From an uncultured Limosilactobacillus sp. (GTDB taxonomy: Bacteria; Bacillota; Bacilli; Lactobacillales; Lactobacillaceae): a stretch of DNA of 51,311 nt. The position numbers were made by a program, and so were the translations under genes. Below, piece by piece: positions 42,048 through 49,729 of the stretch. The stretch covers positions 1-51,311 of the forward strand of contig CALVFC010000001.1 of NCBI GenBank assembly GCA_944326735.1, given 5' to 3'. The notes below the pieces were generated by a model. The model ran no database searches. It had not been told where the DNA came from and saw only the letters and a list, made by a program, of their open reading frames with translations. Position 1 is the first letter of the stretch. Every line of letters starts with the position of its first letter.

Positions 42048-42672
42048 TCTTCTGCACCTTCTTAATCAAGTAATCAAAGCCTAACATTGCAATCAGTGAC
42101 AAGATGGCAACACTTACCCCACCAATCACGACGTATGACATGTCGTATAAACCTAAGCCGGTGAAAATCAGTGTCCCTAAGCCACCAGCACCAATATAAG
42201 TTGCCAGTGTGGCACTCGCGATAATTTCCACCAGCGCTAACTTAATTCCGTTCAAAATGTAAGGCATCGCCAATGGAATTTCAATTTGGCGGCGCAGTTG
42301 ACGACGATCCATTCCTAAGGCCCGACCAACTTCTTTATATAAGGAGCTCACTTCATTGAATCCCAAAATAGTGTTAATTAACAATGGCGGTAATGCCAGG
42401 ACCACCAATGCAATGATCGCTGGTAGCATCCCGGTACCAATAAATGGGATCAAGATAAACAGTAATGCCAGGCTTGGTATAATTCGCAACACTTGCGCAA
42501 AAGCGGTACAGAACGCTGCCACAGATTTAACTCGCGAACCGAGATAACCCAGTGGCAGGGCAATCACTAATGAAATGGCCAGCGTAATTGCACTCAGTAG
42601 CAAATGCTGGACGACGTACTGCCAGTACTGACTACTGTCGGTAGCAAAATAGTTAATAATTTGGTGGAGCAA
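42022..42672 (-). CDS. Opu-type osmoprotectant ABC permease, proximal
   Basis: This 216-residue permease has the docking loop EVGRALGMDRRQLRRQIEIPLAMPYILNGI. The start codon is TTG at 42672, behind a strong AAGGAGGG at 7-nt spacing. A terminator-like hairpin separates it from the binding-protein gene, so it should be expressed at a lower level than the binding protein. Confidence 0.87.
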   Translation of the reverse strand: MLHQIINYFATDSSQYWQYVVQHLLLSAITLAISLVIALPLGYLGSRVKSVAAFCTAFAQVLRIIPSLALLFILIPFIGTGMLPAIIALVVLALPPLLINTILGFNEVSSLYKEVGRALGMDRRQLRRQIEIPLAMPYILNGIKLALVEIIASATLATYIGAGGLGTLIFTGLGLYDMSYVVIGGVSVAILSLIAMLGFDYLIKKVQKNEQTSNSI

Positions 42673-42690
42673 GAATCAACCCTCCTTAAT

Positions 42691-42720
42691 ATAAAAAAAG
42701 AAGCTGATAAGCAGCCTCTT
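42691..42720 (-). terminator. Intra-operon attenuating terminator
   Basis: Arms 42698-42706 and 42712-42720 pair with one mismatch, followed on the minus strand by seven T. It lies in the 56 bp between binding protein and permease; partial read-through would give excess binding protein. Confidence 0.85.
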
Positions 42721-42728
42721 TTAAAAAC

Positions 42729-43628
42729 TTACTTCATATTGGCATTATACCAGCTTTGGGCAACGGTCTTATAGTTTTGCCCATCAACGTTAACCTTCTT
42801 ATTCAGGGACGTCAATTGCTTGGTGATCAGCTTAGCGTCAACCTTATTGAGCGTCTTTTCCATCTTTGGATATTGCTTAGCAGCCTTCTGATTGACGACT
42901 GGTACCAAGTTATATGGTGGCCAAATCTTCTTATTGTCCTTAATCAGAGTAAACTTGCTGGTTGCTAGTTGGCCATCCGTCGTGGACACTGGGGCCACAT
43001 CAGCCTTACCCTGTGACATGATCTTATAGAGCAAGTTGACATCGTAATCCTTCAGCGACTTGAAATTGTACTTACCATAAGCCTTATTCATTGCTGGTAA
43101 CGCGTCAGCCCGCTTTTCAAATTCACCCTGAGAGGCAAACCGTAACTGCTTAGCGTGCTTTTGTAAATCACTAAGGTTGGTGATGTGGTACTTCTTAGCG
43201 ACCTTGGTTGGCATCCCCACCCCTTGGCGATTATCTCCAGGAGCATAGTTGAAGGTGGTTAGGCCGTCTTTCTTAATCCCGTCGCGGGCCATTTTAGCCA
43301 TTTGGGCAGCCGACTTGCCTTGACCATCTTTCTTAAGATAGCTTTCCACAATCGTTCCCGTATATTCTGGGTAAACATCAACTTGGCCCTTTTGAGCGGC
43401 CTTGAAAATCACATTGTTGGAAATATTGGGCTTCCGAGTAACTTTATAGCCAGCCTTCTCCAGTGCAATCGCATAGATTTCACTTACCGTCTTACTTTCT
43501 GAAACATTCTTCGAGCCGACAATGATCGGCTTACTAGTCGCTGCACTCGCAACCGTCGGAACAATGGCCCCTGCTAAGAGGGTTGTGACCCCTAGTAAAG
43601 AGGCCAGCATAATTTTCTTAAACTTCAT
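42729..43628 (-). CDS. Opu-type (quaternary amine) substrate-binding protein without lipobox
   Basis: This 299-residue OpuAC-like binding protein starts PIIVGSKNVSESKTVSEIYAIALEKAGYKV after the signal peptide. It should bind glycine betaine, carnitine or choline. The signal peptide (about 1-30, ending VASA) has no lipobox; the whole protein lacks cysteine. A Gram-positive binding protein needs an anchor, so how it stays at the cell surface is unclear. The start at 43628 has AAGGAGC. Confidence 0.88.
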   Translation of the reverse strand: MKFKKIMLASLLGVTTLLAGAIVPTVASAATSKPIIVGSKNVSESKTVSEIYAIALEKAGYKVTRKPNISNNVIFKAAQKGQVDVYPEYTGTIVESYLKKDGQGKSAAQMAKMARDGIKKDGLTTFNYAPGDNRQGVGMPTKVAKKYHITNLSDLQKHAKQLRFASQGEFEKRADALPAMNKAYGKYNFKSLKDYDVNLLYKIMSQGKADVAPVSTTDGQLATSKFTLIKDNKKIWPPYNLVPVVNQKAAKQYPKMEKTLNKVDAKLITKQLTSLNKKVNVDGQNYKTVAQSWYNANMK

Positions 43629-43639
43629 ATTAATGCTCC

Positions 43640-43703
43640 TTATGTAACTTTTTTAGTTTCATCTTTTAGGCCATATCATATAATTAATTCATGTTTCTGT
43701 CAA
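43640..43703 (-). promoter_or_regulatory. Binding-protein promoter and downstream 22-nt operator-like element
   Basis: TTGACA (43703-43698), a 17-bp spacer and TATGAT (43680-43675) on the minus strand. At 43640-43661 (plus strand) lies a 22-nt element beginning TTATGTAACTT and containing TAGTT, located just after the start site. It matches the element at 43752-43773 in 18 of 22 positions. Confidence 0.8.
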
Positions 43704-43751
43704 TGCAGTTGCGCTGATATATGGTAAATTAGTAAAATGATCATTCTTGAT

Positions 43752-43773
43752 TTATGTAACTTGATTAGTTACA
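43752..43773 (+). promoter_or_regulatory. Operator-like inverted repeat upstream of the Rrf2 gene
   Basis: TGTAACT (43755-43761) and AGTTACA (43767-43773) form a perfect 7-bp inverted repeat with a 5-bp spacer, inside the 22-nt element shared with the binding-protein promoter. It ends 23 bp before the Rrf2 start codon. Confidence 0.8.
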
Positions 43774-43796
43774 ATTGGTTCAAAGGAATGATGTAT

Positions 43797-44243
43797 ATGA
43801 AAATCTCAACCCGTTTTAGCGACAGCATTCACATCCTCGCTTTTATCTCAATTTATCAGGGGAAAATCCCCCTGACAAGCGATAACATTGCGAACAGCGT
43901 CGAAACTTCACCCGTTGTTGTCCGCCGCATCATGAGCCAGCTCAAGAAAGCTGGTTTGATTACCACGGTCCATGGTGCGGCAAATCCGAAGTTGGCTCAG
44001 GATCCGACAGATATCTCGTTGTACGACGTGTTTTTAGCAATCGAACACGACCAACACTTATTTACCGTTGACGATAAAACAAACCCACAGTGCATTGTGG
44101 GGGGCAACATCCAGGACACCCTCCGTTATTACTACGAACAAGTTGAAACTGCTGCCAAGGCCAAATTAGCACGGATTAGTTTGGCAGATATTATTGACTC
44201 AATTATTGTGAAACAAGCCCAAAAGAACAGCAAGAAGGGATGA
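43797..44243 (+). CDS. Rrf2-family transcriptional regulator
   Basis: This 148-residue winged-helix protein has RFSDSIHILAFISIYQG and SDNIANSVETSPVVVRRIMSQLKKAGLITTVHGA, the Rrf2 HTH. Only one Cys is present (NPQCIVGG), so it is not a three-Cys [Fe-S] IscR/NsrR type; it resembles YwnA. The ATG at 43797 has AAAGGA; ATGs at 43788 and 43791 are too close to that site. It sits between the divergent Opu operon and an oxidoreductase gene, and probably represses both promoters (inference). Confidence 0.9.
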   Translation: MKISTRFSDSIHILAFISIYQGKIPLTSDNIANSVETSPVVVRRIMSQLKKAGLITTVHGAANPKLAQDPTDISLYDVFLAIEHDQHLFTVDDKTNPQCIVGGNIQDTLRYYYEQVETAAKAKLARISLADIIDSIIVKQAQKNSKKG

Positions 44244-44248
44244 TAACT

Positions 44249-45115
44249 ATGACTAAGTATTTCATTACCGGGGCTACCGGTCACCTTGGTCAAAAGGTGG
44301 TTACCGAATTAGCCAAGTTAACTGCACCGACTAACATTCGTGTTGGAATACATAATGTACAGAAAGGCCAAGTTTTCCAAGACCGGGGCTTTGAGTTAGC
44401 ACACCTTGACTATAACGATGTTACGGGGATGGTCCAGGCCTTCACTGGTGTTGACGTTGTTATTTACATCCCCAGCATCACCTATGACGTTCAGGGACGG
44501 ATTAACGAATTTGAAAACTCATTAACCGCGATGAAGCGGGCTAGCGTTACCAATATTGTGGACGTCAGCTTCATCGCCGACCAAGCAAACAATCCTTTCC
44601 AGATGGCTGGGTACTATGCCTACTTGCCCGCACGACTGGCCAGTTCGGGAATGAATTACGCGGTGGTTAAGAACTCCCTCTATGCCGACCCGCTCATCCC
44701 CTACTTGCCAGAGTTGATTGACCGCCACAACGTTATCTACCCCGTAGGTGATAAGGCGTTGAGTTTCATCAGTCGGCAAGATAGCGCCGAAGCCATTGCC
44801 AATGTGGCCGTCAAACCATACTTGCGCGACCATGGTCAAAATTACTTATTAACGATGGGCCAAAATTATAACATGGTGGAACTAAGCCACATAATGTCAC
44901 AAGTCACTGGAAAGAAAATTGGCTATTCTCCCGTGACGCTGCAAAAATTTGCGGACATTTACCGGGCGGAAGGTGATGGCGACGAGCTCTCATCCATGTA
45001 CCATGCTGGTGCGCTGGGCTTGATGGACCAAGTCACTACTGACTTCCGGCATATTACTGGACATGAACCCGAAAACATGGCTACTTTCCTCAAGAATAAC
45101 TATCAAAATAAATAA
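44249..45115 (+). CDS. NmrA-type NAD(P)H-binding oxidoreductase (QorB-like)
   Basis: This 288-residue protein starts MTKYFITGATGHLGQKVVTEL, an atypical SDR (SDR_a4/5) fold; SRQDSAEAIANVAVKPYL is the QorB/YtfG-like signature. The ATG at 44249 is preferred because AAGGGA lies 8 nt upstream; the frame is open from 44240. It follows the Rrf2 gene by 5 bp and should be co-transcribed with it. Likely a quinone or redox-stress reductase. Confidence 0.87.
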   Translation: MTKYFITGATGHLGQKVVTELAKLTAPTNIRVGIHNVQKGQVFQDRGFELAHLDYNDVTGMVQAFTGVDVVIYIPSITYDVQGRINEFENSLTAMKRASVTNIVDVSFIADQANNPFQMAGYYAYLPARLASSGMNYAVVKNSLYADPLIPYLPELIDRHNVIYPVGDKALSFISRQDSAEAIANVAVKPYLRDHGQNYLLTMGQNYNMVELSHIMSQVTGKKIGYSPVTLQKFADIYRAEGDGDELSSMYHAGALGLMDQVTTDFRHITGHEPENMATFLKNNYQNK

Positions 45116-45120
45116 TCAAT

Positions 45121-45182
45121 TTCTCCCTTCACCATCCAACTATAGGCTGTCTCCTAAGTGGATAGTAAAGGGGGAATTTTTA
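45121..45182 (+). terminator. Terminator of the Rrf2-NmrA operon
   Basis: Arms 45121-45138 and 45159-45176 pair at 15 of 18 positions and are followed by TTTTTATT. Confidence 0.8.
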
Positions 45183-45185
45183 TTC

Positions 45186-45216
45186 TTCACTGTCCCCTAG
45201 GGTTACAGCTTATAAT
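45186..45216 (+). promoter_or_regulatory. MerR-type promoter (19-bp spacer) of the merR gene
   Basis: TTCACT (45186-45191), a 19-bp spacer and TATAAT (45211-45216). CCCTAGGG (45195-45202) lies in the spacer within a looser CTGT...ACAG dyad. An over-long spacer with a central dyad is the hallmark of MerR-activated promoters. Confidence 0.75.
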
Positions 45217-45246
45217 AATTGACAAAAACGAAGGAACGGTGACTTT

Positions 45247-46068
45247 ATGGAAAAGCTTTTACAAATTAGTGAATTTGCCAAGCTCGCCAATACTAACCGG
45301 CGAACCCTGATTTTTTATGACGAGTCCGACTTATTTCATCCCCACACTGTCAGTGAAGCCGGCTACCGACTCTATAGCTATGACCAGCTCTACCAGATCA
45401 GTTTTATTCTCGGTTTACGTGAACTGGGCCTTTCCATCAATGAAATTAAGCAGTACCTCCAAGAACCTGATAATGCCGTCTTGAGTAAACAACTGCACCA
45501 GTTGGATAACAAGATTGAACAACAGATTCGCCACCTTAAACAGGTGCAGATGACGATTCGTCAGCGGCTCGTCCATTCCCAAGCAATTGAGCAGGCAAAG
45601 TTCTACCAGCCAATTGTCACCTACCTGCCAGAAGCTTCTTTCTGGTGCTCAGACTATGCTGTTGACTGTACCGTGGAAGAAATGGCCAATGTTTTTTCCG
45701 ACTTTTATTCCCGGTTAAACATGAGCCTCGTCACCAATAACCTCCATTCCGGATTCAAAACTAACTTGCGTCAACCAGTCGCTGACCAGTACGCCAACGC
45801 CGGTTTTCGGATTATCAAAGAGCAGAGCATCCCTAAGTTAGACTATGACCTGCCAACAATGACAAAAGCCGCCGGTAATTACATCGTTGTGAAGGTCAAA
45901 AACACCACCCCTAACATTGAAAAAGGTCTCCAGTTAATTGCTGACTATTTAAGCGCCCACCACTTAAAATGCACGGGTGAATTATGGCAAGTTAATCTCG
46001 GTAATAAAATTAAAACCGCTGGGTTCACCGAAAACGGTCTGTTGGAATATCAATTAGAAGAACAATAA
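45247..46068 (+). CDS. MerR-family transcriptional regulator with C-terminal effector domain
   Basis: This 273-residue protein has the MerR HTH LLQISEFAKLANTNRRTLIFYDESDLFHPHTVSEAGYRLYSYDQL (residues 4-50), a coiled linker and a C-terminal GyrI-like ligand-binding domain (from about 110). Such regulators respond to lipophilic or cationic drugs. It probably activates its own promoter and that of the MDR oxidoreductase gene at 48392. The dpaL gene follows 98 bp downstream. Confidence 0.9.
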   Translation: MEKLLQISEFAKLANTNRRTLIFYDESDLFHPHTVSEAGYRLYSYDQLYQISFILGLRELGLSINEIKQYLQEPDNAVLSKQLHQLDNKIEQQIRHLKQVQMTIRQRLVHSQAIEQAKFYQPIVTYLPEASFWCSDYAVDCTVEEMANVFSDFYSRLNMSLVTNNLHSGFKTNLRQPVADQYANAGFRIIKEQSIPKLDYDLPTMTKAAGNYIVVKVKNTTPNIEKGLQLIADYLSAHHLKCTGELWQVNLGNKIKTAGFTENGLLEYQLEEQ

Positions 46069-46166
46069 GAGTCACAGTTCGCAATAGGGACGGCATTTGG
46101 CCAATTTGCTATATTTGATCATGAACCCCATAATGGAATTAGCATGAACTACAAGGAGGTCATCTC

Positions 46167-47339
46167 GTGCCAGTCAAATTAATCAAGTCACCCTTTGACT
46201 ACCAGCCCCAGCCAACGAATGATAATAATGCCGCGGTTGCTAAGTTTTACCAATCAATGCCTTCATACAAACCAACACCCTTATATAGTCTCAATGACCT
46301 TGCGAATAAATATGGTGTCCAAGAGATCAACGTTAAGGATGAAAGTGAACGGTTTGGTTTAGAGGCATTTAAGGGCACCGGTGGTCTGTATGCGATGGCC
46401 AAACTTTTGGCCCAAAAAGCAGGATTAAACACCGATACGCTGACGTATGACCAATTACTATCTCCAGCTATTAAGAAGATCGCGGCACAAACGACCTTCT
46501 ATACCGCCACTGACGGTAATCATGGTCGGGGGATTGCCTGGGCTGCGCAGCAGTTAGGTACCCAGGCAATTGTAAACATGCCTAAGGGATCGCAACCCGT
46601 GCGGGCCCAACATATCCGTGATTTAGGAGCGCAGTGCCAAATCACTAGTATGAACTACGATGACGTCGTGAAATATACTAGTGAAAAGGCAGCCAAAGAC
46701 CCTCATGGCATCCTGATTCAGGACATGGCCTGGGGTTCCTACCGTGACATTCCAGCTAGCATTTCTGCTGGCTATTCGATCGTGGCCGACGAATTCTTAC
46801 AACAAGTTGACGCCACACCAACCCACATCTTCTTACAAGCTGGGGTTGGTCAATTAGCTTCGGGAATGATCAACGCTTTAATTGATCACCTTTCCACAAC
46901 AGCGTTGCCGACGATCACAATTGTCGAACCAGCTACAGTCGCTTGTTACTTCCTGTCCGCTCAAAAAGGAGACGGGAATCCTCATACTGTTCCGGGATCA
47001 CCAAAGACCATCATGGCCGGACTAAATTGTCAAACACCGAGTGCTATTTCTTGGCCAGTCATCCGGGATAGTGCCAAGTTTTATGGGACATTGACGGATG
47101 ACGTTGCCGCCACGGGGATGCGGCAATTAGCTAAGCCGGTTGGTAATGACCACCCCATCATTTCTGGTGAATCTGGGGCAGCGGCATTCGCTTTCGTTAA
47201 TGAAATCCTCCGTAACCCCACTCACCAGGATTTACGGCAGGCACTAAAGCTTGACGATACGGCACGCATCCTTGTCATTAATACTGAAGGGGCAACTGAT
47301 CCCGTTAATTACCACAAGATTATTAATCACAATGCATAA
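46167..47339 (+). CDS. dpaL: Diaminopropionate ammonia-lyase
   Basis: This 390-residue PLP enzyme of the Trp-synthase-beta fold has K69 in FGLEAFKGTGG (Schiff-base Lys) and TDGNHGRGIAWAAQQLG (phosphate loop). VKDESERFGL and GAAAFAFVNEIL are characteristic of DpaL. It converts 2,3-diaminopropionate to pyruvate and ammonia and often acts on serine or threonine too. The start is GTG at 46167 behind AAGGAGG. It is uncommon in lactobacilli, as far as I recall. Confidence 0.9.
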   Translation: MPVKLIKSPFDYQPQPTNDNNAAVAKFYQSMPSYKPTPLYSLNDLANKYGVQEINVKDESERFGLEAFKGTGGLYAMAKLLAQKAGLNTDTLTYDQLLSPAIKKIAAQTTFYTATDGNHGRGIAWAAQQLGTQAIVNMPKGSQPVRAQHIRDLGAQCQITSMNYDDVVKYTSEKAAKDPHGILIQDMAWGSYRDIPASISAGYSIVADEFLQQVDATPTHIFLQAGVGQLASGMINALIDHLSTTALPTITIVEPATVACYFLSAQKGDGNPHTVPGSPKTIMAGLNCQTPSAISWPVIRDSAKFYGTLTDDVAATGMRQLAKPVGNDHPIISGESGAAAFAFVNEILRNPTHQDLRQALKLDDTARILVINTEGATDPVNYHKIINHNA

Positions 47340-47344
47340 AAATA

Positions 47345-47386
47345 AACTCCCGTCGCTGACAACAATGCCAGTGGCGGGAGTTTTCT
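47345..47386. terminator. Terminator between convergent dpaL and MDR genes
   Basis: AACTCCCG (47345-47352) with CGGGAGTT (47375-47382), inner CTG/CAG pairing and a TTTT tail. Confidence 0.9.
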
Positions 47387-47393
47387 GTTCATA

Positions 47394-48392
47394 TTAATCT
47401 TCGTCGAGGACAACAACGTGTTTCCCAAGGAACTTACCAGACTCCAAGTTAGCTTGTGCTTGGCCAACCTCTACCAGGCCGTGGTAAACCTTGGCAATGG
47501 GGACTTGAAGATCCTGCTTAGCAATTTCTGCCAGGATTTTATTAAAGGCCTTGGCTGGTAAGTCTTTAGCTTCACCAGCGTAACTGGTAAGGAAGACGCC
47601 TGATGGAATCATAAATGGTGAAAAATTATTGAACGTCCATTGACCATCTAAGGCACCAGTAAAGCAAGCATACCCACCTTGGTGAATAAGCTGAAGGTCT
47701 TTAAATAAGACAGAGAAGCCGACTAATTCCAGCATCTTATCGACACCTTGTGGGGCAATCTTCTTAATTTCCCCCGTCAGTGCTGCATTATCAAGCAATG
47801 CATAGTCAGCACCAAATTTCTTCAGGGTGGCTAATTTATCTTCGTGACGACTAGTGGTAATTATCGTGGCCCCCATCATCTTTGCAACAACGGTCGCCAT
47901 CAAGCCCACCGTCGAAGAACCACCGTGAATAAAGACAACGTCACCCTTTTGCAGGTGCAGCCCTTCAATTAATGACCCATAAGAGGTTTGCAACATTTCT
48001 GGTAAGGCCCCGACAATTTCCCATGGTAAATCAGTTTCCAACGGAATAACGTTCGCTTCCTTGACCAACATACATTCGGCATATGAACCGTCAATTGCAC
48101 GTCCCATGCCGCCCATCATTGTGGCAACTTTTTGACCAACTTGTAAGGAACTACCAGGATTAACCGCAGCAACAACTCCGACTCCTTCGATTCCTAAGAT
48201 TCGTGGGTAGGTAAAGTCCGGTGAAGATTGCCCCTTCCGGCTGGTTACTTCAGATTCGTTAACACCAAATGCCTTAACCTTAATAAGGACATAACCCTTT
48301 TTCAAAGTTGGTTTAGCAACTGTTGTGGGCTTCATTTCACTTGCTTCACATGGTCCCGTTAACTGGACAGCTTTCATTGTTTCTTGAGCCAT
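47394..48392 (-). CDS. MDR-family NADPH:quinone oxidoreductase-like protein
   Basis: This 332-residue zinc-free medium-chain reductase has GVNESEVTSRKG, AIDGSYAECMLV and the NADPH loop VFIHGGSSTVGLMATVVAKMMGATIITTSR. It lacks the zinc ligands. It should reduce quinones or alpha,beta-unsaturated carbonyls. The ATG at 48392 follows AGGAAAGGA; the frame is open to 48425. Its promoter has the 19-bp spacer and sequence of the MerR promoter at 45186. Confidence 0.9.
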   Translation of the reverse strand: MAQETMKAVQLTGPCEASEMKPTTVAKPTLKKGYVLIKVKAFGVNESEVTSRKGQSSPDFTYPRILGIEGVGVVAAVNPGSSLQVGQKVATMMGGMGRAIDGSYAECMLVKEANVIPLETDLPWEIVGALPEMLQTSYGSLIEGLHLQKGDVVFIHGGSSTVGLMATVVAKMMGATIITTSRHEDKLATLKKFGADYALLDNAALTGEIKKIAPQGVDKMLELVGFSVLFKDLQLIHQGGYACFTGALDGQWTFNNFSPFMIPSGVFLTSYAGEAKDLPAKAFNKILAEIAKQDLQVPIAKVYHGLVEVGQAQANLESGKFLGKHVVVLDED

Positions 48393-48430
48393 TTTATCAA
48401 TCCTTTCCTGTACCTCTTTCAACAATATTT

Positions 48431-48461
48431 AGTGTAAAGTGTCCATTAAGGTGACAGTCAA
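48431..48461 (-). promoter_or_regulatory. MerR-type promoter (19-bp spacer) of the MDR gene
   Basis: On the minus strand TTGACT (48461-48456), a 19-bp spacer and TACACT (48436-48431). Aligned with the promoter at 45186-45216, 19 of 31 bases agree, including an ACTGTC block and CCT at the left and ACA near the -10. Confidence 0.75.
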
Positions 48462-48485
48462 GGAGTTACATACAATTGTGGCTAC

Positions 48486-49232
48486 TTACTTTTGCAAAAA
48501 ATCGGCTACGAGCTTCAGGATAGCTGGGCGTTGCGGGCCATTAAACATGTGGTCTTCTCCAGGAATCAGGTGAAGTTCACTCTGCGGCAAAATAACGTTG
48601 TATTTACGTGAGGCTTCTGGCGATACGACCTGGTCATCAGTACCATGAATTAGTAATGCCGGGTTATCAAAGTGCTGGGCCGTTTCGTAAATAGGCATCA
48701 GTTGGGCTGTGCGGAAATAGTCGCCACCAACCTCAAAGCCATGAACATCAACAGACAACGGAATGTGGTTAGGATCATACGTGCTTCCCTGGCATTCCCC
48801 CTTAAGGGCATCGTCTTTCAGGGTAGCCGCTGGCGCTAATAAGACTAACTTTGCAACCACGTCCCGGTAGTAAGCTGCCAGCATAGACGCAACTACCCCA
48901 CCCTGGGAGTGACCAACCAGGTAGATATGCTGGGCCTTCATTTTCGTCCGGGCGTATTCAATAATTTTCATTCCATCCAACAATTCAGAAAAGACAGTCA
49001 TATCCCTAAACTGGCCCTCACTTTTACCACTGCCGTCAAAATCGAAGCGGAGGGTGGGAATTCCCTGATCATTTAGGTAATGTGATAAGGCGTAAAGAAT
49101 CTTACTGTCGTTGTAGCCTAAATCACCTTTAAAGCCGTGCATTAGGATGGCGACCGTTGCATTCTGAACCTGATTAGTTCCTTCCAACAAGCCGTGGAGC
49201 TTCAGGCCATCCCGTTGAATAAATACTTCCAT
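48486..49232 (-). CDS. Cinnamoyl/feruloyl-esterase-like alpha/beta hydrolase
   Basis: This 248-residue serine hydrolase has S109 in VGHSQGG, Asp in IHGTDDQVVSP and His in GEDHMF, a complete triad. VVASMLAAYYRDVVAKLVLLAPAATLKDDALKGECQG follows the pattern I recall for the Lactobacillus johnsonii cinnamoyl esterases, which release ferulic and caffeic acid from plant esters. The ATG at 49232 follows GAGGTGA. Cytoplasmic, with no signal peptide. Confidence 0.88.
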   Translation of the reverse strand: MEVFIQRDGLKLHGLLEGTNQVQNATVAILMHGFKGDLGYNDSKILYALSHYLNDQGIPTLRFDFDGSGKSEGQFRDMTVFSELLDGMKIIEYARTKMKAQHIYLVGHSQGGVVASMLAAYYRDVVAKLVLLAPAATLKDDALKGECQGSTYDPNHIPLSVDVHGFEVGGDYFRTAQLMPIYETAQHFDNPALLIHGTDDQVVSPEASRKYNVILPQSELHLIPGEDHMFNGPQRPAILKLVADFLQK

Positions 49233-49367
49233 TATGTTCACCTCAGTTGATTATTATACATGAACCGCTCACGCCAGCGAACCAGCTCAGTGAAGGATGG
49301 AGCTGGCTCAGCAGTTCGTCCTTCCTGCCCTATTCCGCTAAATTTTCCAATATTTTTAAAAAAGTAG

Positions 49368-49690
49368 TTGCAATTTATAAAAATACGGTTAAAATACAAT
49401 TAAAGAAATCAAAAGCGATGAAAAAGAAGAGTAAGTAATTTGCAGTCTATCAGTGAGTCGGTGATAGTGCGAGTCCGGCAGCACCTGGATTACTGAAAAA
49501 CCCTTTTTCCATGCTACTAACCCAAATAACCTGTCTTAAAGTAGGCTTAGTCGTCACCGGTACGTTATCACGCCGGAAGAGTATTTACCGTACTCTGTGA
49601 GAAGGTCTAAATTTATTTTTAGACAATTTGGGTGGTACCGCGGAACAAAAGCCTTTCGTCCCTTAGATGTTGGGGATGAAGGGCTTTTTT
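49368..49690 (+). promoter_or_regulatory. Promoter and T-box leader of asnA
   Basis: TTGCAA (49368-49373) and TAAAAT (49390-49395) are 16 bp apart. The leader contains the T-box core GGGTGGTACCGCG (49630-49642) and a terminator with arms near 49649-49663 and 49673-49685 and a TTTTTT tail. An AAC triplet in the stem I region is compatible with tRNA-Asn, but I did not resolve the specifier. No gene lies in 49233-49729. Confidence 0.92.
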
Positions 49691-49729
49691 ATTTATCCTC
49701 GATTCTAAACATATAAAGGAGTACTAATT

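Noticed and set aside
49247..49438. A 63-codon open frame just before the asnA T-box
   Set aside because: No ribosome site, and it contains the promoter of the T-box leader.
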